From Datnioides undecimradiatus (Eukaryota > Chordata > Actinopteri > Lobotiformes > Datnioididae): a stretch of DNA of 64,000 bases. Where the stretch lies: positions 1,800,501 through 1,864,500 of the forward strand of contig WARS01000033.1 in assembly GCA_008933995.1 (NCBI GenBank), written 5' to 3'. The notes under the pieces were generated by a model. That model saw nothing but the letters and a program-made list of their open reading frames with translations, had not been told where the DNA came from and did not search any database. This document shows, piece by piece, positions 39,101 through 51,100 of this stretch. Numbering within the stretch: the stretch's first letter is position 1; the number at the start of each line of letters is the position of its first letter. The translations under genes and the position numbers were made by a program.

Positions 39101-42100
39101 ACACAATGTGTCCGGTCACATGGGGCCTCTTTCGTCCTGCCTCTATGAAACGGTGTTCCCCAGGGTTCCAGACTAAGACCACTGCTCTTTTCCTTCATAT
39201 ATAAATAATATATAATATATCAAATGTGCAGTTTCATTTTTGTGACAATGTAATGTTTTGCATATTCAGGTATCATTTTGATTTGACTTGCTGCAGGTAC
39301 CTGTGGATCCGCATGCAGCAGGTGAAGGAGCAGATAGCCGAGCTCTCCAGGAAGCAGGCCTGTCGCCCTCATGAGCCGCAGTACGGTCGCCTTTTCCAGG
39401 AGCTGCAGCACTACCTCTGCAGCATCGGCCAGGCGTCTGCAGTGGAGGACCTCCTGTCCCACCTGCTGAGAGCCCTGCAGAGCTCCTCCTCCTCCAAGTC
39501 CAGGTCAGCAGTCCAGGGTCTGCTGAAGGAGGAGGCTGTGTGGCAGAACTCCCAGGAGCGCTTCTGCCAGAGGCTCCTGGAGGATTACCCCCTGTACCCT
39601 GACGTGGTGGGGCCGATTCGGACCGGCATCCTCCAGCTTCGACATGGCATGAGGCTGGTGGCCTCCCAGGTGGCCGCCTCGCTCACTCCTGTACCCGGGC
39701 TGCCCAAGTTGGTGTCCTGTCTGCTGGCCTTCCCCTTCCTGTCCCACAGCCTGCCATCCTACCTGGCCCGGGCAGACTTCCTCTGCTCCAGGGCGTGCAT
39801 GGATGTGCTGCGCTGCCTGGTGAAGCTTCTGCCCCAGCAGCAGGACGCAGAGTTTGTGGTTCCCCAGTCCTCCACACTGCTCCTGAACGCACTGCTGTAT
39901 GTGCAGTGCCACACCCTGTCCACCGGAGAGTTCAGCCACGAGACACGCAGCCTCTTCAGACACATCTGCCAGGTCAGACAATCAGTTTACGCCATATTTC
40001 ATTCAGGATTGACAGTTTTTGTTAAACAAAGTTGAATGCATGATGTTGCCCAGGCTCTGGTGAACGAGTGGGACGAGCAGGAGAGACGGAGGAGAGAGCG
40101 AGAGCAGCTGGAGGCCAGTCTGTACCGCAACCGCAGTCGGCTTCACGGCTCAGGACTGACGGAAGACGAGCAGGAGGAGCGGGACTTCAGATGCCAGTTC
40201 CCTCAGTTCGACCAGGTATTCATCTAAACCGTTAGATGAGACGGCTGTGCACCTGGTTCCTGTTCTCCTTCTCTGTAATGTGTAAACAATGTGTACGTCC
40301 GTTCTCCATCAGGACTTTGCAGATATCATGTCTGAGCCAACTCTGGAGGGTCCAGCAGACTCAGGACTGACAGTGCAGGAAGACAAAGTCCCGGATGAGT
40401 CCAGTGAGAGCTGCTCCCTGTCTCCAGCTGCCATGAACACAGTAGTCCAGGTCCATCAGGGCCTCTGTCTGGGATACGCCCAATCGCTGTGGTACCAGAG
40501 CACAATGCCAGCCAATCGCAGCAAAGAACACATCAGAGCCCTCGTGTCCTCCTATCAAATTGCCTCCCCTATGATGTCACGCTTCTACCATCTGATTGGT
40601 CAGTGATCTTTTTCTCTGTCGCTCATTATGGCAACATTTTTATCAATTTTTCTATCAGCTGTGCAGAAATATACTCCTGTGCGCGCCCCCCCCCCCCCCC
40701 CCCAGATGCTGAACTGGACCAGCAGCTGACGGGCAGCGAGCTGCTGCTCTCCACCCTCCTCCAGAACACTGTCCAAGGCTCAGAAGGTCCTGATGGTCTA
40801 GCTGTCACCTCAGAGGGGCCCTATGACTTCTACCAGCAGCCCAATATGAGCGAGGCCCGTCTCTGCCTCCCTGTCCTGGAGCAGCTGAGTGTTGCAGTGA
40901 AGCAGAGGCTGGACGACTGGCCGGAGCACCCAGCTCTCGTACAGGTCAGTGGGCGTTCGCTCTGGTAAAGCGCATCTGCGACCTCTTCTTTCAGTCTCTG
41001 CAACAACACAATGCAGAACACTAAGATTCACTGTGTGTCGGTAGGTAGGGCAAGTTTGCTCTCATCTCTACTTGTATAAGACCACCATAGCTTTAAGGCT
41101 GTATTGGATTTACAGGTTTTTGATCACGTCCATCAACTGATTATTTGATCGGTTATCATCAAAGTGATGCCTCATATAGTATTTTACAGTTCATATTTGC
41201 TACAGGAAGCTATTTGTCAATAGTGTTTTCACTCACTGGGCAGTCATGGACAGCAGTTAGTTGCATTCAGATCCTTCCCCTGATGTATCCTCTGGTCTGT
41301 GTTTGTGGTTGCAGCTGACCGTGGTGATAGAGAGGATCATGGCTTTCAGCCTGGCCAGTCCGCTGGCCAAGTTCCTGAACGGCCTGGAGATCCTGCTCAC
41401 CAAAGCACAGGTGAGCTCTGTCAGCAAAACCCCTCCTGTCCGACCCCTCCCCCATGCACGACTGTTACAGCACGTAGTGTTGCAACATCATTTATCACGG
41501 TAAAAATCCCAAAAGTCTGCTAGTTATAGTTTCTCCAATCTGCGTTCTCTGCTGTTTCCACCAGGACTGGGAGAACAACGCCAGCCGCTCGGTCTCTCTG
41601 CGCAAAGAACTGGAGCCGGTCACCCAGCTCATCATCCAGTGGCGCAAGCTGGAGCTCAAGTGAGACAGAGGGCTTAAATCCAGACACAACCTTACGTTCC
41701 CATTGTTGTTTCCTGTTCCAGTCTGCAGACTCTAACCGTTTCCTGTGTCCTCCTTGTAGTTGCTGGTCGAGCAGTCTGGACAACGCAATGAAGAAACACA
41801 CAGAGAAGTCGACCAAACACTGGTTCTCCATCTACCAGCTGGTGGAGAGATATCTGGAGGAACAGAGGATGGAGGCTAACACAGGTACACACACACTGTA
41901 TGGTGCATGGCTCTGAGTGTGTGTTCATGCAACTGAGTCAGTTTGTATGTGGTAAAGTGTAAACGTCCTGCATGAATCACTACAACACAGCTGAACACTG
42001 TGCCCTGCTCCTGCTGTCCCCACCAGGTGAGCAGGTGGAGTGCCTCACCCTGTCCTCAGTGTCCTCCACCCTGCAGGCCTTCATGGAGGGCTCCACCCTG

Positions 42101-45100
42101 GGAGAGTTCCACACCCGGCTGGCCACGCTGCTCAGCTTCCACTGCCACCTCCTGCTGGTCCCTGACCAGCCCGGACGAGGTCAGCCCACACAAGTCTGAA
42201 TACACACGCCTGTTATTCACTGCTCTCATCCCTCCTACTACACTGCTGTTAATCTCATCAAAGCCAACCTTTAACCCTTTAATCACCTCTGTTATAGGCA
42301 ATTGCTGAAAGGGTTGAAGCAGTTAATGAAAAGTCTAAACTATTCTTTGGAACAAACAAACGATCATGCAAATTGTTGAATGTATAGAAACAATAATTAC
42401 ATCGAAAGCACAGGAAAACACGTTTTACAAGATGTTTCACTATCAGCAGAGTGGACACATCCAGCCGGTGGCGTCGTATCAGACTGCACGCGTGGGTGTT
42501 GACAGGTTTATTGATCAGCCCACCACACGGGTCACTGTCTATTGTCCACATGTCGTGCGTCAAACTATCTCAGACATTGACCGACTGGTTTTACAGCCAC
42601 ACTCAATAGTGCGATGGAAGGGACCATCTCATCAGTGAGCTGCGGCGTTTGAAAATACATTTGACCCCCTGAACTGTAGCCACTGGTGAAAACAACACGC
42701 CGTCGAGTGTTTATTGCTTTTTCGAGGCGGGCCGGACAACATGCTCACTGTCTCTGTTCCGCAGAGTCGCTGTCCAGCCTGCTGTGGAACACGCAGAGAT
42801 ACTACAGCCAGTTCTCTGACGGCATCCAGGCCAGAATCACTCAGCTCAGACAGCCCATCGAGAAGGAGCTCAAGGTTTAAACCACTGTCCTTTCTCATTT
42901 TAACACTATCATTATTCACTGTACTCTGAAACCTTGTCCACACGTCACCACCCACACTCTAAAGCTCCACTGTGATGTGAATTGTCCTCAGGACTTTGTC
43001 AAGATCTCCAAGTGGAACGATGTCAGCTTCTGGTCCATCAAACAGTCGGTGGAGAAGACCCATCGGTACGATACCACTCTGGCTTCATCTGTGCTCCACC
43101 CTGCTGTATTTACACTTTAGGAGGGGACAGACGGCTGCCCCGTTGCCAACACACTTCATCCTATCTGTCTTTCAGGACTCTCTTCAAGTTCGTCAAGAAG
43201 TTCGAGGAGGCTCTGAGCGGTCCGAGTGTTCCTGCTCTGGTGGAGCAGGGAAGCAGCGCCAGCTTGGACAGTGTGGACGCCAACCCAGAGGAAACACCCA
43301 TCCACCGGGTTCACCGGGCACTGAAGAGCGCCCTGCCTGGGAGGGGCAGAGACCTGCAGGTACAGTTACCACGCCATGCACAGAGTCTGTGTTGTTGGGC
43401 TTTATAATAATAAATAATGAACGACCAAGCTTAATTGTGTGTTTCAGAACGAGGGCCCGGGTGAAGGCGTCGAAGCTTCGTCTCTGCAGGGACGTCTGCC
43501 TGCTCTGTCCAGGAAGATGAAGAAAATGTGCTCGCAGCTGCTGAAGAAACACCCGGTGCCTGAGCTGGCTGAGGACCTGGACTGCTTCACTGGTGAGACG
43601 CCAACCTGCACACGATCAAAACCACAGCCTGGAGGGCAGACTGCCACGATGATGACTGAGCACATTCACGCTGTGCAAAGGTCACCGCCGTTTGATTTGA
43701 ATGACCCCGTTGCTTTGCCCTTGGCACCCCCCTCAGGATCATTTCACCCTGTCTGGTCTGGTCAGTGAAGTCCAGACTGAGTTGTCACTACAGCTGAAGC
43801 TTTGAGAGTCAGACCTTCCTGTTCCCATCAGGATGAGCTGTCATCACTTATCATCTAGCGCCACCGTCGGGTCAAAGTTTAATTTGCCTATTTGATGACA
43901 TTTCCATCAGCCTTAGCTCTGCTGTGGGTTCCTGCTCATTAGCAAATGTTAGCATATATTGCTAAACGTTTGCACACAGAAGTAGAATAAATACCATAAG
44001 CTGTGACATTTAGACTAAAGATGAAATATACATATTTAATTATCTGTGTCTGAACTACCAGCTACAAAGCCGCTTCCCAGTCTGTCCAGTTGCTGCAAAG
44101 CCCTCAGTGTCCTTGTTTGTCCTCCTCTCAGGCGAGGTCATCAGCAACCTGCGGGACCTGCAGAGCCTCACCATCGACACGTCGGCAGAGAAGGAGAAGC
44201 AGAAGGCCGAGGTGAAGCACATCCTGCAGCAGAAGCAGAGAGCGCTGTCCGACCTGTTCAAGATGCTCGCAGAAATCGGTGAGTTCTCAGATTCGCGGCT
44301 GGGACGATTGAGCCTCAAAAACAAAGAGACTGTCCTCCAACACCTCTGTATCATCTCATTGTCCCGCGAAGGTCTGTCGTACCGTAAAGGCCTGACATGG
44401 AACAGGACGGCGGATCCGGAGGAAACCCTGTGTATGCAGCCTCTGGAGCTGAGCACCGCTCTGTCTGCTGTCAGGAGCCAGGAGCAGGCTGAGAGCACGT
44501 GAGTAGAACCTGCTGATAGATGCAGCAGATCCAGATCCAGCAGCTGAGTCGGCTTTTGGTTAAGATGCTTGAAGCGTGATACCTAAGAACCAAAGTGTAC
44601 AGAGACACCACTCAGCTAAGCCGTGCATTTTGTTTCGACTGCACTGCACTGGATTGTAGATGCTTCTGTGACAGCAGGCTGTCGTTGATTCTCCGCTCTC
44701 TGAAAGCCATTTTCTTGCTTCCTTGACGTTGTAGGTTGTTTACAGAGTTGTTGACGGCGTGGGACGGATGCCAGAAGTACTTCTACCGTTCATGGGCCCG
44801 GAGAACAGCCCTGCAGACTGCACTTCAGCAGGCCGCCAAGGTGAGACACCGATTGATTGGCTGTTGGTGCACAGTGCAACTGGAACTTGACACAGCTGGT
44901 CTGAACGGTGTAACAGTGAAGGCAGGGGATTACAAATTAATTGCATGTTGCAGCATATGTTCAGATTCCCAGTGTGATGTCTGTGTGTTCTGGCTCTTTA
45001 GTCTGAACTCTGTGTGTGTGTGTGTGTTTCTTGGTGTTAGGAGCTGGGGCTGGGGAACATAGAGCGCTGCAGGGGATTCTCCTCTCACCTTTTCAAGCTG

Positions 45101-48100
45101 CTCCTCAGACAGAGGCGCCGACTGGCCAAACTCACTGAGCAGTGGGTACGTCTCAGGTCAGTAAATACCCGAGATACAACACTTCATTTACTGAGCGGCT
45201 GGATGAAGTTAAACAGATCCACACTGATGTTGTTTGTTTCTCTTCTCACCTCTTCTTCTCTCTTCTTCTCTCTTCTTGTCTCATCAACACTTCCAGGAGA
45301 TTGACAGACAACGTGAAGGACATCCAGGCCCACCTGCAGAGCCACAGTGAGGATGCAGGCTGCACCCTGCCGCCCCAGGCATCTCTCCAGGATTGGGTCA
45401 GCAGAGGCCAGGTGCTGGCTGCCCAGTGCTCCACCCTCCTGCAGCAGCTGATGTGGCTGCGTCAGTGCTGCCCAGAGGACCTCCAGCAGAAGGAGGAGAC
45501 AAGCAGCTGCAGGCAGCACACCCTGAGGTGCCCATCGCCTCTGGCAGCGCATCGGCAGCCCCCCGGCTGTCTGATGCGGAGGGGAGACGCCGCCTGGTGC
45601 CAGCTAAACCAGAACCTGAATGCAATGCTGAGGCAGACTCAGAGCCTGAAGCTGGAGCTGGATGATGTGGCGCAGCAGACCTCTGAGAGAGGACTCCTCA
45701 CATGGTAAAACACAATCACACAAGAGTTTCTGATCAGACACATCAGTAACGACAGACAGAGACCGTCACAATCACGCTGTCGTTTTCCACAGGAACCACT
45801 TTGTCACATGCTGTTCGGCCTTCGACCAGCTGGGAGCTGTAGCGGCTCAGATGCCCGGCGTGGAGCAGCTCTTCACCCCAGCCACGTGCGTCGGCAGCGC
45901 AGACAGCCAGCCAGGCATCGCCCAGAGCCTGCAGTATGTCAGAGGACAGGTGGAGGCTAACATCACAGAGTTCACCACCTGGAAGACCCAGCTGCTCTCA
46001 CTGGGAGCCCTGAACTCAGGTGATGCACTGACCATTATCATTCCCTCAGATATCACCTACAGGCTGCTGACAGACACGGGCTGTCTCCTGAGATCAAATC
46101 ACCATTGTTCTGCTCCCCCTGCTCCTTTCTGCCACAGATCAGCAGTCTGGCTTTTGCACTGAGTTCTCTGCTGAGCTCGAGACAAACATCAACGCCGTGC
46201 TGTGCGCTGTCCAGGCGCTCGTGAAGAGAAGCGAGAGAGAGCAGCAGAGAGAGCAGCGTGGAGACGTCAGGAGAGGTGAGAACGCTGGATCTGAGGCCAG
46301 CAGAGGTCTCTGGGGCATGGGTGCAGGGGTGAAGGAGGGAATACGTGGCTCAACCTTTAAAGTGGTTACATTTCAGAGATCAGTCTTCTGTGTTGTTACT
46401 CACCATTGATGGTTTCCTAAACCTTTCAGACGGTGCTGAAGAGGAGGACGAGGAGGACGAGGAGCCAGTGGAGGACCTGCTGAAGCCCGGTCACCTGACT
46501 CGACTCCTGGAGGAGGAGCTGGCAGCTGAGGTGGAGGCCCTGTGTGTGGGAGATGTTGGTGCCGGGCTGGACAGGCTGCTGAGCCGCCTGAGGACGCACA
46601 GAGACTCCTGTCAGCCACCACAGCTCCAGGTACCAAGAACAGCTGCACACCTGGAACACCTCACTGTCCAGCTGTCAGTTTCACTGAGTTAGATTTATTT
46701 GTCTCAGCAGAGGTTATCTCAGGGCGTTTGCACACATTTTCATCCAACCCATTGGCGTGTCTTCATGTTTTCCTTGTGTGCGTTCAGGAGGTGAACAGGG
46801 CGTGCAGGTTGCTGGTGCGTCTGGAGCCTCTGCTGGGGATCTACTCCGACCTGGTGCGTTACTACCTGTCTGTGTCCCTGGGAGCACACAGGAGCACAGG
46901 GAAGCTGCTGTCCGTCCTGGCCAGCATCTTCACTGAGCTGGCTCAGAAGGTACGGACACAACAGGAGTCACTCAGTCTCGTTTGAAAATCAGTTATTAAG
47001 TGGACAGGCTCACAGCAGGGACTGTCTCCCCCTCAGGGTTTCTGCCTGCCTCAGGAGCTGATGGCTGGCGGGGACGGAGAAGGTGCCACAGAGTTTCACG
47101 ACTACGAAGGCGGCGGAATAGGAGAAGGCGAGGGCACCAAAGACGTCAGCGACAAGATCGAGAACGAAGATCAGGTGATGAAATATCTGAAATTTACTCC
47201 ACCAGCTGCTGACGGCTGTGACAGCTCTGGGAAAAGATCTGGGAAACGCAAACTGCAAACCTGAGCAACGTCTCTCATCAAGCTGTGTCTGCGTTCTCCT
47301 TCCAGGTGGAGGACTCTTTCCAGGAGGGTCAGGAAAAGGAAGAGCAGCAGGACAAAGGGAATATCAAGGCAGAGGACAACGCCATCGAGATGTCGGAGGA
47401 CTTCGATGGCCAAATGCACGACGGGGATGAGAACGAACAAGGTAAGTCCATCTGTCTGCAGCCAGCTGAGCTCAGCTTTAGGCTTTATGTCAAACACCAC
47501 AGTCCCGATCGGTTCACACGGCCTGCTTACAACTCACTGGAACCTGACAACACACGTCCAGGTCATGTGACCTGCTAACACCACATCCACCACAGATATC
47601 TGATGAACAACTAGCCAACAGCTAGCTTAGCACGTTTTGCAGGAGCTCTGATCTCTAACTTCTCAGCATGACGATGAAGGTTATTAATAACATGTGAATG
47701 ACGTAGACTTTAAAAGACATTATAATGGAATCGGAGCATCTTGCTACTTAGCGTAGTCTACGTTAGCATAGACCAGCAGGAATGTAAACCCTTATTCTGC
47801 ATCCGCTCTGCATCATTTGCAGATGAAGATGACGAGTCGTCAAAAGAGGACGAGGAGGAGCTGGATAAGAAGATGGGTGACCTAGGTGAAGGACAGACGG
47901 ACACTCTGGATGAGAGAATGTGGGGGGATGATGACGACGATGACGACGACGAAGGAAGTGACAAGGAGGAGGAGTCAGGACAGGGCATGGACCAGGTACA
48001 GACACCTTCTGTCCAGAGGCACACCCTTGGGTGCTCAGCAGTACCCTCGGGCAAGACAGACAGATTTTTGCTTTATAGTTAGATGATTATTTAAATGTGA

Positions 48101-51100
48101 CCTCCATCAGTGTGGCTAATTCTGTGTCAACGCTGGATTCCCTCAGGGTGAGTCACAGCTGGTTGCTAAAGATGACAACCTGGATGCCGCAGACCCCAAC
48201 AAAGACAAGAAAAACCAGGACAAAGATGATGAACAGATGGACCAGGAGGAGAAAGAGAAAATCCATGAACAAGGCGATGAGGTGAGCAGTCAGGAACTGT
48301 TCCCTTCACTGTTTTCCTCTGGTTCTTCCAGATTTCCTCCAGGATCGCTATCAGATGTTTCCACTAGTTCACGGCCGTCCTCCTGTTCTGTAGCTTTGCT
48401 CTCTCTGATCTGATCTCTGTTTTCCAGAGGGAGTTTGATGAGAATGAAGTAGACCCCTACCACGGTCAGCAGGACAAGAGACCTGAGCCCGAGGCCATGG
48501 ATCTGCCTGACGATCTCAACCTGGACCAGGATGACGAGGCTGGAGACGATGGAGAGAGGGAGGGTGACGGTGAGACCTGCCTGGAGCACACACGTGCAGA
48601 GACTGAGACAGTTTCTGATCATTAACATTACTACTGATCTGTTAAATATCATTTATCAACCAGTAAATGCAGTTGTTGACACTTAAAATGATCTGACATG
48701 TTCTCCTTTCACTATAAACTATTCACTACTGTGGCATGTTCCCCTCCACAGAGGAAAATCCATTTGACATTGATGAGAAAGCCTCGGCCCTGGAGGAGAA
48801 GGAGGACGGTCAGAAAGACGGAGGCGAGGAGGAGGGAGCAGAGGAGATGGAGCAGGACCAGATGGAGCAACCAGGGGAGGAGAACGAGCCCAGGACTGAA
48901 GAGGAGGAGAAGGAGGAGGAGGAGGGAGGAGGAGAGAAGGCAGAGGGAGCAGAGGAGTCTGCTGAGAAAGAGGAAGAGGAGGAGGAGGAGAAAGGGCAGG
49001 ACGCGGGGAGAGATGAAGACCTGACCATCCCAAACGACAAAGGGCACAAACCAAAGGTGTGTATGTCAAAGAACTCCTGCGCCTGCACACTGTGATGCAG
49101 AAGGCGTCCACACACACAGCTTTGTTGGGTCACTGACTTGTGATGCTTTCAGGAGGAGGAGGAAGGAGCAGGCGAGGATGAGGATGAGGAGCAGCCGGAG
49201 TCAGCCGAGAGGAAGGAGCACGCTGCAGACGGTCAGACGGGAGAGCAGAACGTTCAGAGTGACACGGCTGTGGAGCTGGCAGGGGAGGCATCAGAGAGGG
49301 ACCAAGCTAAAGAGGTAAAGGTCACAGGAGAGGGTGAATTGGCGCCCTTGAATCATCCGTTCGAAGAAGATCAAATCTAAAATATTTCGGTTTCTGTGGT
49401 TCGTTAGGAGCACGGGAGCGGAGCCGCTGATGCCAGCCAATCAGAAGGCCACCAGTCGAAGCTGACGGCGAGAATGGCTTCACAGACGCACACTCAGAAC
49501 AAGACGCAGGTACGACCGGCCTCAGAGGACCTGATGATGCGCCGCACCCCGCCTCTGTTTGTTTTTCATTCTGAACTTCCTGCACTGTTGCAGAGTTTCA
49601 AGAGAAAACCTGGCCAAGCGGACAACGAGCGGTCGACTGGCGACTACAATGAGCGCGTTAACAAGCGCCTGCGCACGGTGGAGAGCAGCAAGGAGCGCGC
49701 TGAGGACAGCAGGCAGACTGACGCCAAACAGGAGTCGGACCTGTATGAGCACATCAAGCAGGGAGAGACGTCGTATGACACCCAGACGTACGGTCAGTAG
49801 TCCCAAACACTCCAGCGCTAAGCGTTCCTGTGATGTCATATCCTCCAGTCATACCTGATGGTGTTTGCTGGTTCCAGATGTTGCCAGTGCAGACCAGCAG
49901 AAAGCAGCAGGCCCTCAGCAGGACCAGGGTGAAGATCAGAACGATGAGGATGTTGCCATGGAAACAGAGAACCAGGAAGAGGACCTTCAGGCTGCCGAGG
50001 TCCAGGAGCTGAAGCCCGAGCAGCTGGACTCCACCAAGGCCTCCCAGAAAGGTGACACACCTCTCCTCATCCTGCCCATCGGGACTCCAGGAACTTGGAC
50101 TAAACACACAGTTTGTGTTTGTGTCTGTTGTTGTTTTGACTCCTGCTCCTCATGTGCAGGTGCAGACAGTGGAGAGATGGAGGTGCAGAGGCAGGCGGAC
50201 GGGGAGGAGGACGAGGACAAGTGGAAGGACCGACAAAATGTCAGAGAAGAAGAGCGAGAAGAGAGAGGCACAGAATCCACAATTCACACTGTTCCTGAGC
50301 TGCTGCTGGACACCGTGCAGGTAGAGAAGACACAGGCCTGTCTGACTTCACACTTCAGGGACTGGTGTGCAGTTTAGATGCTGCTGTGAACCTTGTCAGA
50401 GAAGCCAGACCTGAAAGGTGGATGTGTGTGTGTTCGCAGAGAGCAGAGAGGGACCCTGAGGAGATCAGGAGGGAGATGGAGCTGCAGCTGGAGGCCTGGA
50501 GGCACAAACTGACCCCAGGAACTCAGGAGGAGGTGAGACCCTGGACACTGCAACGCCACGTCATGCCGCTTCGTAGAGAACATTAACACGTGTGCCAGCT
50601 GTTTCAAGAACCTGCAAAGTGATCCCCAGTCTGTCTTCTCTGTGTTCCAGGAGGGTGCAGCAGCTTCCATGTGGCACCAGTACCAGAGTCTGACCTCTGC
50701 TCTGTCCCAGCAGCTGTGCGAGCAGCTCCGCCTCATCCTGGAGCCCACGCAGGCCGCCAAACTCAAGTCAGGGCCAACCCGCTCATGTTCACAAGTTCTA
50801 GTGAAAGTGTTAAAACTCTTGGGTTGTTAAATGTGTGCTCCGCTGCTCCACAGAGGTGATTACCGCACCGGGAAGCGTCTGAACATGAGGAAGGTGATCC
50901 CATACATCGCCAGTCAGTTCCGTAAAGACAAGATCTGGCTCAGGAGGACCAAGCCCAGCAAGAGGGAGTACCAGATCTGCCTGGCTGTGGACGATTCCTC
51001 CAGCATGGTGGACAACCACTCCAAACAGGTGAGAGAGTACTGCGTTGGTTTCCTTAACCACATGTCCACAGGCGGAGAGCTGATTGGCTGAGATGAAGGA

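Larger units (their letters stand above)
34824..46275 (+). other. mdn1: MDN1 coding exons 50-81: linker (residues 2537-4485)
   Basis: Exons: 34824-34937, 35104-35233, 35421-35527, 35679-35812, 36067-36233, 36403-36523, 36664-36877, 36999-37239, 37323-37446, 37603-37767, 37854-38068, 38146-38533, 38899-39011, 39297-39972, 40054-40215, 40313-40598, 40706-40944, 41315-41410, 41565-41659, 41760-41884, 42027-42179, 42765-42874, 42992-43065, 43176-43359, 43448-43592, 44132-44278, 44372-44498, 44735-44840, 45041-45156, 45297-45704, 45793-46019, 46138-46275. This is the helical stalk that joins the AAA ring to the tail. It is the fastest-evolving part, but it has clear anchors, for example HTEKSTKHWFSIYQ and SKWNDVSFWSIKQSVEKTHR. 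Exon 63 (676 nt) is the longest of the gene. Introns are short and without visible genes. Confidence 0.93.

Noticed and set aside
42180..42764. Possible gene inside MDN1 intron 70
   Set aside because: Only short frames without conserved motifs; composition is intron-like.
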